DNA of 64,000 bases from assembly GCA_026119935.1 (NCBI GenBank), contig JALRMH010000051.1:1-64000 (forward strand). The letters are read 5' to 3'. Positions 1-12,492 of the stretch are shown here, piece by piece (positions within the stretch are counted from its first letter, which is position 1; every line of letters begins with the position of its first letter). Origin of the DNA: Endothia cerciana (taxonomy: Eukaryota; Ascomycota; Sordariomycetes; Diaporthales; Cryphonectriaceae). The notes under the pieces are model-generated. The model made no database searches. It saw only the letters and a program-made list of their open reading frames with translations, and had not been told where the DNA came from. The position numbers and the translations under genes were made by a program.

Positions 1-5
1 CCCCG

Positions 6-71
<66 letters not shown>
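1..71. repeat. Poly-C tract at the window edge
   Basis: Positions 1-71 are all C apart from a single G at position 5. This is far longer than the other C tracts in the window (10-15 nt). It may be a genuine mononucleotide repeat or a badly resolved assembly junction; the sequence alone cannot decide. Confidence 0.9.
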
Positions 72-73
<2 letters not shown>

Positions 74-1321
74 CAACCTTCGAATCGTCCGACGGCATCG
101 GGCACATCGTCAGGATCGGTATCGAGGACGAGCTGATCAAGTGGGTTCGTTGTAGGCTTCTCCGCCTGGGAGACGAGCAAGCACGGCATTGGACACCCCC
201 CCCCCCCGAACCTCGCGTCGGCCAAGGAGTGGAAAGACCCCCCGGCCCGGCCTATCACCGCAGAATGATGTCGTTCTTGAGACATGTTCACACCATTCGC
301 CGTCAATGCTCCGAGAGGAGCTGTGCGAAGTCAGAACGCCAAGATCCATCCCAGTGGCTCATGTCCTTGTGGGGCTAGATTGATCTTCTGGAGGTGTGCT
401 AGGGGGGAGAGGTGCTGAAGAGTGTTATGGCCCTGGCCCTACAACACCGAGCCAAGACAGTTTCTCGACGTTGTGATTTCACAGACGGTGGGTGACATGG
501 CGAGTGTCGGGCAGCGCATGAGAAAGAGTCATGGTGTCTCTCTGGCTCGGGGTCGAAGTCAGGGACAGCTGTGGCTATCGCCACAGCGGATCTCACCCAG
601 CCTGTGGGCCAACCAGAACCCTACCTGGACAAGCTCTCCCAGGTGCCAAGAAGACGTGGGGCCGAGGAGCAATCAATCACAGTGCTCCCACCTCCCATCG
701 CTTCTCATCCGCACCGCACGCAGCAAATAGTTCGCCCTCCTGCCGCTTCCAAGAGCTGCAACATCCGAGCCACGCCAGGCTGGATTTGAAGCGCCAAGGC
801 GTGTGCCCACAGAGGAGGCGGCCCTGGCCGTGCTTGGTGATGCGCGCGACCCTTGGGAGCAGGCCCTAGTGGCCCCATCCTTTCGGAATGTCGCTCCGAG
901 GCGGTTCCAAAGTGGACAGCAGGTGCCATCCAACGGCATGGGTTGTCATTGACACCTGCGGTACACCTGTCTTGTGTGTCACCGTAGCCAGCCCATTAAA
1001 CATCGCCTCCAGGGCGGTCGGTCGGTCGGTCGGTCGGTCGGTCGGTCGGTCACTCGGACAGGTTTGTCATCTTTCTCGCTCTGGATCTCCTTTGGCAGTC
1101 CCCCCTCTGGCTAGATGCATGCATGCATCTCGCCTTTGCCTTTTGACAACCTGCTGTGATCCAGTCATACAACAACGGCCTGGCGGGCGGACGCTGCGCC
1201 GCACTGTCGTTGGTTTTCTGGTCGCGCGCCTGCCACCTTTGTCACCGTGTTTTTGCTGTACGACCCCCCCCCCCCGTCCAGCTCTACCTCTCGAGGGCTC
1301 GCCAATGCCCCGCCGCGCAAG
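72..1321. other. Intergenic, upstream of the GH125 gene
   Basis: Several overlapping open frames exist on both strands, but none shows a recognisable domain or splice-supported structure. It contains a (GGTC)n tetranucleotide repeat and a C-rich stretch (about 1264-1275) directly before the GH125 start. I see no convincing gene. Confidence 0.6.
1015..1050. repeat. (GGTC)n tetranucleotide repeat
   Basis: About eight tandem GGTC units about 270 bp upstream of the GH125 start codon. Confidence 0.9.
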
Positions 1322-3355
1322 ATGTTCAGTATACGCAACGCGAGGCTGCTGGCCCTAGCCCTCTTCGCCTCGGTCGTGCTCCTCTACGCCGGCCTGCGGC
1401 GGCCCCTCGCCTGGGACTACTCGCTCAGCAACGGCCCAGGCGCGTCGGGAGGGAGCGCGCCCGGCGCCTCGAAGCCCCTGACGGTGCCACAGGGCGAGAA
1501 GGACAAGCATGCGCACCACGGGTCGGCACCGGCCGGCGCCTCGAACCCGGAGCCGCCGCCGAGTCAGGAAGGTGGCAAGGACGATGGCTACGACTTCGAG
1601 CGGCCCACCACCGCCGAGGAGGCTGGGTACCCGGCAGGCAGGCCCGGCGCGAGGCCGGGCGAGGAGCAGGAGCCCGTCCCCAGGCCGAAGCCCGACTGCC
1701 CGACCTTCGGGAACTACATGAGCCGGAAACCCGGGCCCCCGTCTGCAGGCTCGCGCCATTTCCCGGCCCTGCGCCCGCCGCCTGAGTGTCGCTCCTACAG
1801 AGTCCCGGCCGTGGATGACTATATAAAGAAGATGGAGGGGACTATCAGGGACCCGGACCTGTACCGGCTGTTCGAGAACAGTTTCCCGAACACTCTGGAC
1901 ACGATGGTCAAGTGGCACGGGTACGCGCAGGACGAGGACGGCAACGACACGGGGGAGGAACTGTCGTACATTATAACCGGAGATATCGACGCGATGTGGC
2001 TGCGCGACAGCGCATCCCAGCTGTACTCGTACCTGTCGTTCCTCTCACCGCGGAACCCGGAGGGCAATGACGACATCAACAGCCTGAACTCGCTCTGGCG
2101 GGGGCTCATCAACTCGCACTCGCGGTACATCATCATCTCGCCGTACTGCCACTCGTTCCAGCCGCCCCCGGAGTCCGGGATCCCGCCGACGCACAACGGC
2201 GCGTTCAAGCAGAACAACCCGCGCCCGGCGTATGACCCCAGGAAGGTCTTCGACTGCAAGTGGGAGCTCGACAGCCTCGCCTCGTTCCTGCAGGTGAGCG
2301 TGGGCTACTGGACGCACACGCACGACCTGTCCTTCTTTGCCGAGCACAACTGGATCGAGGCGGTCAAGGCGGCTGTCGACGCCGCGGGGGCCATGAGGCT
2401 GGGCACATATGACGACGAGGGGCGCGTGCTGCCCAGCGCGTGGACGTTCACGGGCTGGACGAACAGAGGCAGCGAGACGCTCACGAACGACGGGCTGGGC
2501 AACCCGAGCCGCACGAACGGGATGGTGAGGACCGCCTTCCGGCCCAGTGACGACGCGACCATCTTCCAGTTCCTGGTGCCGGCGAACATGATGTGGGCCA
2601 AATACCTCGAGGAGGCGTCGGTGATGATGGAGGAGCTCGCCGAGGGCGCGGCGCACGGCATCGACCCCGCCAGACAGGAGATGGCGCGCGGGCTCGTGAA
2701 GAGCATGCGGGAGTTTGCCTACGGGGTCCGCCAGGGCATTGACATAGATGCGGTCGTAACCCACCGTGAGTATGGCGAGATCTTTGCGTACGAGTGCGAC
2801 GGGTTTGGCGGGGTGAACCTGATGGATGATGCGAACGTGCCGAGCCTGCTGTCCATGCCGCTGTTCAGGTATGTGGAGTCGAGGTACCCGCTTCCCGAGA
2901 GCGCCAGGGACAGGGACTATACCCAGATCTACCAGAACACGCGGCGGTTCGTGCTGTCCCTGGACAATCCGTACTACGCCAAGGGCCCCGCGATCTCGGC
3001 GGTGGGGGGCCCGCACCTGGGGCCGGGCAAGGCCTGGCCCATGGCGGCGCTGGTGGCCGGGATGAGCGCGTTCGACGGCGAGGCGGGCTACGTGGACAGC
3101 CGGGGGAACTCCCTCACGACGGGCATGGGGCTGAAGCTGGAGGACCACGTCGCGGAGCAGCTGGAGATGGTGCTCAACTCGACGAGCGGCTGGGGCATCG
3201 TCCACGAGAGCGTGGACAGCTGGAAGGGGGAGGCCTTCTCGCGCGCGTGGTTCGGGTGGGCGAACGGGCTGCTGGGGGAGCTGGTGCTGAGGATCGAGAA
3301 GTGGGAGGCCGGGAACACCAAGGGGAAGGGGCTGCTGGGCAGGAGCTGGCAGTGA
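1322..3355 (+). CDS. GH125 exo-alpha-1,6-mannosidase (Mug157/DUF1237 family)
   Basis: This intronless gene encodes 677 aa. The ATG at 1322 is preferred over an upstream in-frame ATG at 1247 because it opens directly on a hydrophobic segment (about residues 7-24), giving a type II membrane anchor or signal-anchor, whereas the upstream extension is proline-rich noise read through a C-run. A low-complexity stalk (about 30-130) precedes the catalytic domain. GH125 landmarks are present: GDIDAMWLRDS (W at about 226), KWELDSL, RPSDD (about 406) with the likely acid Asp, and VHES (E about 629) as the likely general base. Family members release alpha-1,6-linked mannose from N-glycans. The anchor suggests action in the Golgi or secretory pathway, which is inference. 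The fungal members are often annotated Mug157. Confidence 0.93.
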   Translation: MFSIRNARLLALALFASVVLLYAGLRRPLAWDYSLSNGPGASGGSAPGASKPLTVPQGEKDKHAHHGSAPAGASNPEPPPSQEGGKDDGYDFERPTTAEEAGYPAGRPGARPGEEQEPVPRPKPDCPTFGNYMSRKPGPPSAGSRHFPALRPPPECRSYRVPAVDDYIKKMEGTIRDPDLYRLFENSFPNTLDTMVKWHGYAQDEDGNDTGEELSYIITGDIDAMWLRDSASQLYSYLSFLSPRNPEGNDDINSLNSLWRGLINSHSRYIIISPYCHSFQPPPESGIPPTHNGAFKQNNPRPAYDPRKVFDCKWELDSLASFLQVSVGYWTHTHDLSFFAEHNWIEAVKAAVDAAGAMRLGTYDDEGRVLPSAWTFTGWTNRGSETLTNDGLGNPSRTNGMVRTAFRPSDDATIFQFLVPANMMWAKYLEEASVMMEELAEGAAHGIDPARQEMARGLVKSMREFAYGVRQGIDIDAVVTHREYGEIFAYECDGFGGVNLMDDANVPSLLSMPLFRYVESRYPLPESARDRDYTQIYQNTRRFVLSLDNPYYAKGPAISAVGGPHLGPGKAWPMAALVAGMSAFDGEAGYVDSRGNSLTTGMGLKLEDHVAEQLEMVLNSTSGWGIVHESVDSWKGEAFSRAWFGWANGLLGELVLRIEKWEAGNTKGKGLLGRSWQ

Positions 3356-4802
3356 GCGGGTCGCGAGCGCCGGGGCGGAGGGAGGCCGGCATCACCAGCG
3401 CGGCACATACGCCGGTTACCTTCTCAGGGGCAAGAGGCCTTTTTGTCTTTTTCTTGCATAGTATAGGGCGTTGGTGGTCTGGTGTATTCCCACCGCTCTC
3501 CTCTTCTTGGGAAGCGTACCGTCGCAGTATGTTTAAGGAACCTTGTCGCCGTTACTCCCTTGGGAGTTGACAAAGCATGAGACAAAGCCTTGTGAACAAG
3601 TGGTCGGGATGGCGCTTTACCTGCTTGATAGTATGCCGTTATGTTTTCACAGGCGTCTCTACCGCCGGCCTCGACATCTCCTATCTGCTGGAGATCCTCC
3701 AGCCGTAAATATATATAGCCTTGGTTTTAGACCCAGCTTCCAAGTCCCGCGCAGGACGACAGGGGAACGGATATCGAGACTGCACCCCGCAGAGGTGATA
3801 TCGAGTCCCACCTAACTGCTATATGCCGAACCCTCTTTTTTTTTTATTACTTTCTTTTTTCTTTCCCTTTTTTTCTTCTTCTCCCTTCTTCCGCGGTAGG
3901 ACTTGATCCGCCAGCAGCATAAGCTCCCCTGGGGCAACATCCCGCCTTCGTATAACCCTGGAGAACAACTCGTGCTAACACACAAGGTCCTCTTTGGAAG
4001 GGGGGGGGGGTATACCCGACGATGATGCTCATGCGAGCCGCGACCTGCCCCACTCATTAGGGGGGTTAATCCATCATCAACCACATCCTCTGGCTCCTAG
4101 CGGGAATTTATCCCTCCAGGGCATACCGGTAAGTGGTCTCCCGGAGGGGCGGGCATCTCTGCAAAACCCGTTCTCACCCCCCTGCCGCGGGCTCCCGCCT
4201 CTCTCTCCCGCACGTCACATTCCATTCATCTCACCCTGCACACGCAACCAAAGAGGTCACGCGGACGACAAGACCTGGTAACAAAGGCTTCTTTTTGTGT
4301 TCCCCCCTCCCCCTGGAGGGGGGTGAAACCCCGTCTCATTTGGTATCGAGTTATCTACAGGACAAACCTAGTCCCCCGCCTCCCTAGAAAGTGGCATCAA
4401 GAAGTGAAGAAGAAAAAAAAAAAAAACTTTCAACGCGCCCTCCCCCCTCCCCCCTCCCCCCGTGCTGTCTTTCCTGGGAGGAGGTAGCCGAAAAAGAGAA
4501 GAAGAAGAAGAACAAGCAAGCCAAAAGAACGCCGCAACCAATGTGGTATCGCACCCATCCCGTCCGAATCAGATCTGACCGCCCCGCGCCCCCGGGACCG
4601 TTGAATGTATAAAGGCCGAGCCCCACCCATACCTCGTCAAAGACATCTCATCTATCCCCCCCCCCCCCCACCCCAAAGCTTCCTTGTCCGGGAAGGGGGG
4701 GAAGGGTAAAGTGCAAAGGAAAAAGAAAAAAAAAGAAAAGAACATTGGGAGAGGGTCCTCCCGAGTTCCCATCATTCCCCCCCCCCCCTCCCCTCCCCCC
4801 CT
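3356..4802. other. Intergenic between GH125 (+) and GH16 (-), convergent
   Basis: The 3' ends of two convergent genes face each other here. The stretch holds poly-T, poly-A and poly-C tracts (for example 3835-3870, 4410-4426, 4655-4670, 4778-4800). I see no gene with domain or splice support. Confidence 0.6.
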
Positions 4803-6046
4803 TTAGGCCCGGTACTTCTCCACGCGCCGCCTGACTGGGGAGCCGCTCTCGGCGCGGCGCGCGGAGGAGCTGCTGCTGCCCGAGGCCTGGTAGACCTTGA
4901 TGGAGTTGAAGAGCCAGTAGGCGTCGACAAAGGCCTCGGGGTTGTTGGCGACGTAGTCCTCGCACGTACTGGCGAGGGCGGAGCACGTGGCGTCGGCGCT
5001 CCAGACGGCCTGCTTTCCGGCCCCTGTTTGTCTCACGTTAGTCATCATACCTCACAAAGGCTGACGGAAGTGGTTGGGGGGTTTTTTCTTTCTTTCTTTC
5101 TTTTCCCTTCCCTCTTTCTCCTTTGTGGGAGAGAGAACTGGGGGTGGGTAGGTATGGGTGACGAGAGGAGAAGAAGAAGAAGAAGAAACCTACAGTCTCC
5201 ACAGAACGTGGTATCGATGATGATGTTGTGCTCCTTGAAGTACGAGTCGACATCGCACCCACTGCCGCCCGCGAACTGCGCCTGGGGGGTCCCGAAGGAC
5301 GACGTGTCCACCCCGGTGGCGCCGGTGCTGCTGCTGTTGGAGGCGGAGAGGGCGTTGGCGACAGAGCTGTTGCGCTGGAAGAACCAGACGCTGATGGCGC
5401 CGCCGGTCCACTCCATGGCGTAGACGCCGCCGCCGCCGGCGTTGAGGCCGGTGCCGTAGTTGGTGGTCTCGGTGGTCAGCTGCGGGCACCCGGTGTTACC
5501 GCTGCCCGCGCCGCAGTCGGCCGTGTCCAGCATCTTGGTGGAGGCCAGCTGCGAGCCCCGGGTCATGGTGCAGCCCTCCTCGGTGTGCAGGGTGATCTCG
5601 TTGGACGCCTGGGAGTTGACGCCCTCGATGATGTCGATCTCGCCCGACGAGGGCCAGTCCGGGCCGAAGGACCACAGGGCGGGCCAGGTGCCGCAGCCGA
5701 CGGGCATGTGGTTCACGTCGGCGACGAGGAGCATGTGCGTGTAGGACTTCTTGGAGGAGACGCGCGTGGAGGCGCGGCCCGCCGAGGGGTTGCTGGTCTT
5801 GTAGTCGGCGCCCAGGTAGATGCCGCCCCCCGAGTAGCCCGCCAGGCCCGAGGCGGAGGCCGCCGAGGCGGACTGGTAGTCCACGAAGCCGTCCGTGGGG
5901 TCGGCGCCGGTGTAGAAGTCGAACTCGTCAAAGAAGTTCGAGGTCGTGTAGCTGTCCTCCAGGGTGTACTTGGTTGCTGCCGCCAGCCGGCCGGCGGCGA
6001 GCAGGGCGACCAGCTTGAGCATGGCCGGGACGGATGTGAAAGGCAT
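4803..6046 (-). CDS. Secreted GH16 endo-beta-glucanase-like enzyme
   Basis: Two exons, complement(4803..5023, 5194..6046), give 357 aa. The donor reads ACT|GTAGGT and the acceptor CAG|GG, which restores the FCGDWAG motif typical of fungal GH16 proteins. An N-terminal signal peptide covers about residues 1-24; a second in-frame Met (residue 9) could also serve as start. The catalytic signature GEIDIIEG sits at residues 135-142, with E136 as nucleophile, D138 as helper and E141 as acid/base by family analogy. The fold covers about residues 26-320, followed by a short Ser-rich basic tail. GH16 enzymes of this fungal branch cleave mixed-linked or beta-1,3/1,4-glucans in the wall or in plant material; the exact substrate is not readable here. 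The intron (5024-5193) is pyrimidine-rich. Confidence 0.93.
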
Positions 6047-7398
6047 TCTCTCGTCTAGAAAGAAAGAGGGAAGAAAGAAAGAAAGAAAAAAAAGGGACAG
6101 GTCTAAAAGACACGTGAAAGGACTGAAAATGTGTGGCCTGGTGGGACTCGCGGCAAAGAGATATCCAAGACTGGCTCTGATATTCGAAAACTCTCGGGTG
6201 GCCAAGCTGGTCTTGCTGTGGCTGGTTCGGCTCTTTCAAGAGAAGGGCAGAGGGGGGGGGTGGTAGAGAACGAGGTGTGAATCACCAGCCAGGATGAATC
6301 AACGAAGAAGGCTGGGCCCGGAGGTCTTGGATGTTTGACTCGGGGGAGGGCCTGACGAGGCGTTCTGCTCCCTTGGGAGAGAGAGAGAGAGAGGGAAAAA
6401 AAAATAAAAAATTGGGAGGCAGCGAAGTCTCGAGGTCGGCGTGGTGGACAAACGGAACGTGGGCCGTTGACAGGAGCTATTGTTGTACCAGACAATAAAG
6501 CAGCTAAATCTGTCCCCGCGACAACAGGCGTCGGCCCGTGCCAAAGGAAGGCTGGTGAAGATAGTCGAACCAAGGAGGGAGGGCTTGACCAATCAAGATG
6601 CTGGCCAGCGTGAAAGGAAAGACGGCCGAGACCAGACGGGAGAGTCAGAAGAGCAGACAGACTCCAGGGCCAGCCGGGGCGTAGCGGGAGGAGGAGGAGG
6701 AGGAGGAAGAAGAAGAAGAAGAAGAAAGTGAGCAAAGCCAAAGAGACGCAGACGGCAGCACGTGGTTGAATGCCGAGAACGAGGTGAGCTCGATGTCTGC
6801 CACATGCGGGAATGCTGTATTAAATATGCTGCATGCCCAGACCGCGCACGCCTGCGTGACACGGCTGGGCGAGGATGGAGGATTGACTGGCCACGGCGGT
6901 TTCTAGACCGTGCAGATGTCACCACCCATGAAGGGCAGGGTAAGATAGTACCCACCCCGGGCATGTGCCATACATAGTGCCAGTACCAACAGACGATGGC
7001 ATGTGCCATAGCAGGAGGTAGGAGGCGTGAGTGGTGGTGACAAGGGAGGCCGATCTGCCGGCGAGCCGCAAACTTCGTGAGGCGGGCGGGGCCCCCTGTC
7101 ACCCTGCAACGTGCGGGTAGAGAAACGCAGGGGGAAAATCGAGTGGGTGACATCGCTCGACGGGCGTGTCTCCCGATTGTCTTTGCCATCTGGCCTCTGA
7201 CTCGCCCGTCTAGACGACCAGATAATATGTACGAGACCGGAGGGCAGGCACCGGGGCCCTGAAGGACCAAGACCCATCAGGCCTCGTCTATCGGGCCGTT
7301 CACGGAGTAATATTAGAAATTGCGAGGAGGACGCCATCTCGGCCAGTCGGGTGTCGAGTCTGGAGGGCGGAGGGTGAAGAGGGGGAGACACACATACA

Positions 7399-7436
<38 letters not shown>

Positions 7437-10041
7437 GAGAGAGAGAGAGGGAGGGAGGGAGAGAGGGAGGGAGGGAGAGAGGGAGAGGTGTCTGGCTCTG
7501 GGCTGGCCCATCATCTCACCGACCTGGCCGCGTGCCACGAGGAGCAAGAGTCTCGGCCTCAAGGGGCAAACACTGAGAGAAGGCCATGAATAGGTCCGGG
7601 TCTGGGCCGGCGCCCAGCCAAACACCCACCAGGCCGTGGCGCCACGCCGGAGTGATAAGATGATTAGATTGAGACGGCATGGCTATCACATAGTATGTGA
7701 CAGGAGGGGCTGAGGCTGGGCCTTGACCTCTGGGCGTGTTACTATGCACGTGGCTACGTAGGAGTGACAGGAACGCTGTGCAGGCCATGGTGCGGCTGGG
7801 CACCCTTGAGGCGCCCAGAGGGTTCCGCATGAACGAACGAGAAACACCTACAAACATCGGGAAACGCCAAGCTTTTGGGACGATCTTCCTTCCGGACGAT
7901 CGAGACAGCCAGGAGCCAAAAAAAAAGGGGGTCCCGACAGGGTTCATATAATTTAAGATCTGCCTGATATACGACAGCAATAAGTGGCATCCATGCCCCG
8001 TGGGGACGGGAGGGGTGTTTAAGCTTCAAGCCATCTACTATGGTACCTACCATGCAGAACTTGGGAGTGTCTGCCTCCCGTCCGAACTGTAAGCTTGAAG
8101 GGGGCAGATGCTACCTTGCCACCGGGTGAGGCCGAGCCCCGGTGAGGAGAAGGTGAAGGGCGCCACTCAGCGAGGAAACGATCATGTGCTCGTCTGGTCC
8201 TCACTCCAGAGGCCCGAGGTGAGGGTGCCTCGGCCATACCGAGGGGGGGCGGGGGAGCAACTGTCGGCACTCGCAGGCGAAGAATCTGACTCATCACCAT
8301 GATATGATACCGGCCGCTGGCTGCAAAAGGGGGGACCACAGAAGGGGACAGAGAAGGTGATGTTTGAAGAAGGTTGGCGGCTCGAGACCTGGAGCCCCTC
8401 ATTGGGCGGCTCAGAGCTCGCGGCTAGTACCAGAGTGGGGGCACCAGGGGGATTCCTCCCTCCCCCTGCAGCGCCGCGCGCGCCCAGCAGAACAACCTCG
8501 TCCACGATTATACTATAGTATCCTATGTATGTATGTATGTCCCTGGGGTGGCCTTGGGCCACCTGCCACGCCGAGCTATGATCTGCGAGAGGCCCGACGC
8601 GGGTTGGCGCCTCCACGCTGGAACCTGGTGAAACAGGGCTCTGGGAGAGGGAACAGGCGTTTCGAAACACCTGGGTTTCCTTGCAGCCCGTCCTTGCATC
8701 ATGGTTGTCTGCCGTCTGGTCTGGTGAGCCTGATTCGTTTTCGAGAACCAGCTGGAGGATCCCCGCCGCACAGGGTGGCAGCGGGGCATGAGTCCCGTCG
8801 TCCCAGGTATGGAGTCCCAAGATACCCACTATGGTATCGCCTCTTCTAGGCCTTACTTACACAGCTGGGGGGGGGTCCACAGGAGATGGGAGGGGGCCCT
8901 CGACGGTCCGAAAGGACCAGTAAGGACGTACTGGACAGACCAGACATACATAGCAGGTTGTGGAGAACGTCCTACACCGTGGGTCTCCCTCCCTCCCCCC
9001 CCCGGGGACGACTATCACGCAACTAGGGCCGACCAGGGGGCCAACACCACTGGCCCATATCGCCTCGTGGCTAAACGCCCGCGCTGGCAGACCTCCCCCG
9101 CCTGAAACCCGGAAGGCTTGTCTGCCCCTTACCTGAGCTTACACACCCCTGGGGCCACGCATGTTGGCGCTGTTGGGCCGGAGCGTGCAGCCAACCTTGC
9201 AGCTTGGGTTCCAGTTAAGCCTGAGCGCTGGCCCAACCACCCCAGAGCTGCCGAATGTATCCCGAGGCTGCCCGGCCGAGGCTGGGTGACTTGCTCCCTT
9301 GAGGGTTGGGCCAGCCCCCCCCCCCTTCCCTAAGGAAGAAAGAAAAAAAAGAAAAATAAGAAAGAAGAAAAAAAAAGAGCAAGAAAAAAGGAAAAAAGAA
9401 GGAGGAAAAAAAACCCCCAAAAAACCCATTGCGATTCTATCCTACGGTTAATATATCTCCTCAGCCCATATGTAATCCCCCACCCCCCCCCCAAAATAAG
9501 ACGTACCTATCGGCGTCTTCGGTTTGCACCTTGGATCAGGACATTAGCGCAGTGCTATTGTAGAGCCAAAGGGAAACACGCATAAACACGCATGAGCGCC
9601 GCGGCTCGCCGTGGTGTTGTATGGTCCTAGTGCCAGGCGATAGACATCCACCCCCCCCCCAAGCTGGACCACCACTATATCACCAGTAGATCACCACCAC
9701 ACTGCTCTGTTGCCCCAGTGGCCGAAGCTGTCACGTCACTTATTTTAAATCGCTTCTTAGGCACAGGATGCGGTGACCATCGGCACGTGCAGGAATGTGT
9801 CGCGCCGTGGGGAGGCTTGTGTGTCCTCGTGGGCCGTCCTGTACTGCTGAGGCAGGGCCTGTGGCGGCATTTGTGTATTAACATTTGTTTGTCTGGCTAT
9901 GTACATGTTGTGTATCCCAATCACCAGCCGTATCCAGGGGCGGGCTACGGCTAGCCTTGGGTGTGCCTGATGCGTAAACTAACCCCCCGAAGACCGATCC
10001 GGACGTCCCACGACATAACACACATGTCCGTCCATCGTAGC
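6047..10041. other. 4.0 kb gene-poor interval
   Basis: Apart from short frames with biased low-complexity composition, nothing here resembles a protein family. It contains GA and GAA tracts near 6380 and 6700, a long CA/GA microsatellite, GTAT repeats near 8524-8540 and a purine-rich poly-A/AAG block at 9333-9425. It would serve as the divergent or 5' region of the GH16 gene and the 3' region of the lipase. Confidence 0.55.
7387..7488. repeat. Compound microsatellite (CA)n-(GA/GGGA)n
   Basis: About 48 bp of CA repeats interrupted twice by ATA run straight into about 54 bp of GA/GGGA repeats. It lies in the gene-poor interval. Confidence 0.95.
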
Positions 10042-10565
10042 TCATGACGCCCCGGATAGTTCGTCGCTGCTGCTCGAGCTCTCGACGCCCTCCCCAGCCC
10101 CACCACCACCACCACCACCACCACCGACGGCCAGCTTCTGCTGGTCCTCGTTGTCCCACTCCCCCTGGTCCCTCCTCCGGTCGTCCACCCACGGGCTCAC
10201 GTCCTCGCACCCCCGGGGCACCCTGCACCTCCCCCTCTCCCCCTCGGGCACGGTCCGCCACAGCACCTCCCTCACCTCCCTGAACACCTCGCTCTCCGCG
10301 TCCATCGCCCAGATGACGTCCAGGTGCTCGTACTCCGGGATCACCTTCCTGTGGATCAGCCTCGCCTGGGGCTCGCGGCCGCGCTCGAACCGCCGCAGGA
10401 TCTTGTTCCCGTCCACGAGGTTGTCGCGGCCGCACACCCAGAGCGCGAACGGCGGCGACTGCGCGTTGTACCACGCACGCGCGCCCTTGGGGTGGTGGTG
10501 GTGCTTCCGGGGGCCGTGCGAGTGTGCGCTGGCGCCCGAGCTGGACCGGCGGCGGTGGGTGGCCT

Positions 10566-10605
<40 letters not shown>

Positions 10606-12492
10606 GGCCGGGGGCGGGCTCTGGGGCTCGTCGGTGTCCTCGCGCTCCTCGGCGCGCCATTCCTCCTTTGTGGCGAGGATACATTTCTGCGTGGGCGTCA
10701 TCAGTTCACACCCGTCCCGGGGGGCGGGAGGGAGGGGCAGACGGGGGTGGATACTCACATGCTTCGCGAAGCACTCCCTCCCGAGCCACCACCTCATGCT
10801 CTCGGCGCTGACGTACACGGGGGCGAACTGGAACATCCTGTCGCGCAGCCCGCGGTCCCACCTGGTGTCCGACCAGTCGAACAGGAACGAGAAGACCTTG
10901 TAGCCCAGCCAGCCGTACACCCTGGGGGGCAGGAGCCCGTGCATCGTCATCATGAGCGGGATGAAGGCGTGGATGCCAAATATCAGCCTGAACATGGCCG
11001 GCGTGATGACCCGCATGAACTTGAAGTACATCTTGCCGATGAGGGGCCCCGCGTACACGGCGGGGGCCAGCGCGCAGAACACGCTCAGCCGCTCGCCCAG
11101 CTCCGGCCGCTGCTCCTTGGCGAGGGCCACGAACGTCTCCGTCGTGCCCTGCGAGTGGGCGACGAGGCCGCACCGGGCGAAGCCCGTCTCGTACAGCACC
11201 CGGGACGTGAGCGCCGGCAGGTCGAAGACGCCCATCTGCCGGATGTTCCAGCACCACATGCGCGGGTCGCCGTGGCCGAGCAGGACGTGCCGGGGCCGGA
11301 AGCCGCACCGGTTGTTGCCCAGCCAGACGTCGAACCCGGACTTGCAGAGCCAGAAGGCGAGCGACTGCTCGTCGTTGACGCAGTAGGCGCCCGCGCTCTG
11401 GAGCAGGCCGTGGATGAGCAGTACCGGGTACTTGCGGGCGGCGCCCGGGTCCCGGGGCCTCCTGCCCCGCCGCGCCCCGCCGCCGCCGCCGGTGAAGGGG
11501 TCCGGCCCGCGGGCCTTGCGGTCCCCGGGGCCCAGCTCCTCGTACTCGCGGGGGTCGTAGACGTGCCACAGGTCGATGATGAAGCCGTCCTCGGTCTGGA
11601 CCTCGAGCTCCTCCACGTCCAGGCCGACCCGGCGGGCGTAGTAGGCCACGTCGCACCTGATGGGGTCCGGCCCGCCCTCGGTGGGGACGTAGCCGTCGTT
11701 GTCCACGGGCCTCTCATGGTCCGCCGGCGTGCGCTCCTGCGAGGGCCGCCTCTTCCAGTTCCGCTCCGTCTCCTTCCGCGCCGCCGCGCGCCGCACCTCC
11801 TCCTCGTAGAACGGCCGGGCCCTGTCCGGGTTGCGGAGGGTCAGGCGCAGCCACGAGCGCCTGACGGCCGACGGTATGCTGGTGAAGAGCGAGCCGAGGA
11901 CGATGACGCCCAGGAACGACATGCTCAGGAAGAAGGAGGACACGCGGAAGGTCGCGCACTGGAGGTCCCGGAGCAGCGACGGCGGGCCGTACAGGGGCAG
12001 GGGGGGGAACAGCGGGTTCGTGTGCGACGGCGGCATCGCCTTGCGGAGGGTCCCGCCGGCCGACTCCTGCAGCGACCTGCCGTTCGGCACCGAGGGCACG
12101 TGGATGCCCTGCTGCGCCGCCTCGTGGCCCCCCTCCCACGGCGCAGGGCGCCCGTCCTCCTCCTCCTCCTCCTCCTCCTCCTCCTCCTCCTGCTGTTGTG
12201 GCGGGCCGCCGCCGCCGCCGCCGTCCTGCCGTCCCAGCTCGCTCTTCAGGCTGTTCAGCTTGTGCGCCTCGGGCAGCGGCACGCCGGGCAGCCTGTTGCC
12301 GTCGCTCGTGACGATGACGGGGTCCAGCGGCGTGACGAACTTGGCCTCGGCGGCGACCTCGGCGCCGCCCTGCTCGGGGGTCCTGTGCGACAGCTTCTCG
12401 GCCTGCTTCGTGAACTCGACGGCGCGCGCGACCATCGAGGCCCCCTGCGGCGGCGGCGTCGCGCCCTGGGCGACGGAGTCGCTGCCGGTCAT
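10042..12492 (-). CDS. TGL1/YEH-type steryl ester hydrolase (lipase)
   Basis: Two exons, complement(10042..10686, 10759..12492), give 792 aa. The 72-nt intron is in frame, so it can be missed: donor CAT|GTGAGT, branch-like CTGATG, acceptor GCAG|AAA, joining FAKH to KCIL. The N-terminal 170 residues are disordered, with a poly-Glu tract (about 102-112). A hydrophobic segment follows (about 186-205), then the AB_hydro_lipase entry motif (VQTEDGFIIDLWHVYDP, about 298-314), the oxyanion region LIHGLLQSAG and the nucleophile elbow AHSQGT with Ser447. The acid is probably the Asp in VCGRDN and the His that in EHLDV. Family members are membrane-anchored and hydrolyse sterol esters on lipid droplets. 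Ala replaces the usual first Gly of GxSxG, a tolerated variant. A poly-Ala run encoded by a GCC repeat lies near the C-terminus. Confidence 0.9.

Noticed and set aside
2045..3205. 386-codon minus-strand frame inside the GH125 gene
   Set aside because: Antisense shadow; composition is biased and the sense strand has clear GH125 motifs.
5228..6058. 276-codon plus-strand frame
   Set aside because: Antisense to the GH16 gene.
7387..7488. CRISPR-like or satellite array
   Set aside because: Units are dinucleotides and GGGA repeats without spacers; an ordinary microsatellite, and the genome is eukaryotic.
10687..10758. Unspliced lipase reading frame of 816 aa
   Set aside because: The 24 extra codons lie exactly between GTGAGT and GCAG signals and read as proline-rich filler interrupting FAKH-KCIL.
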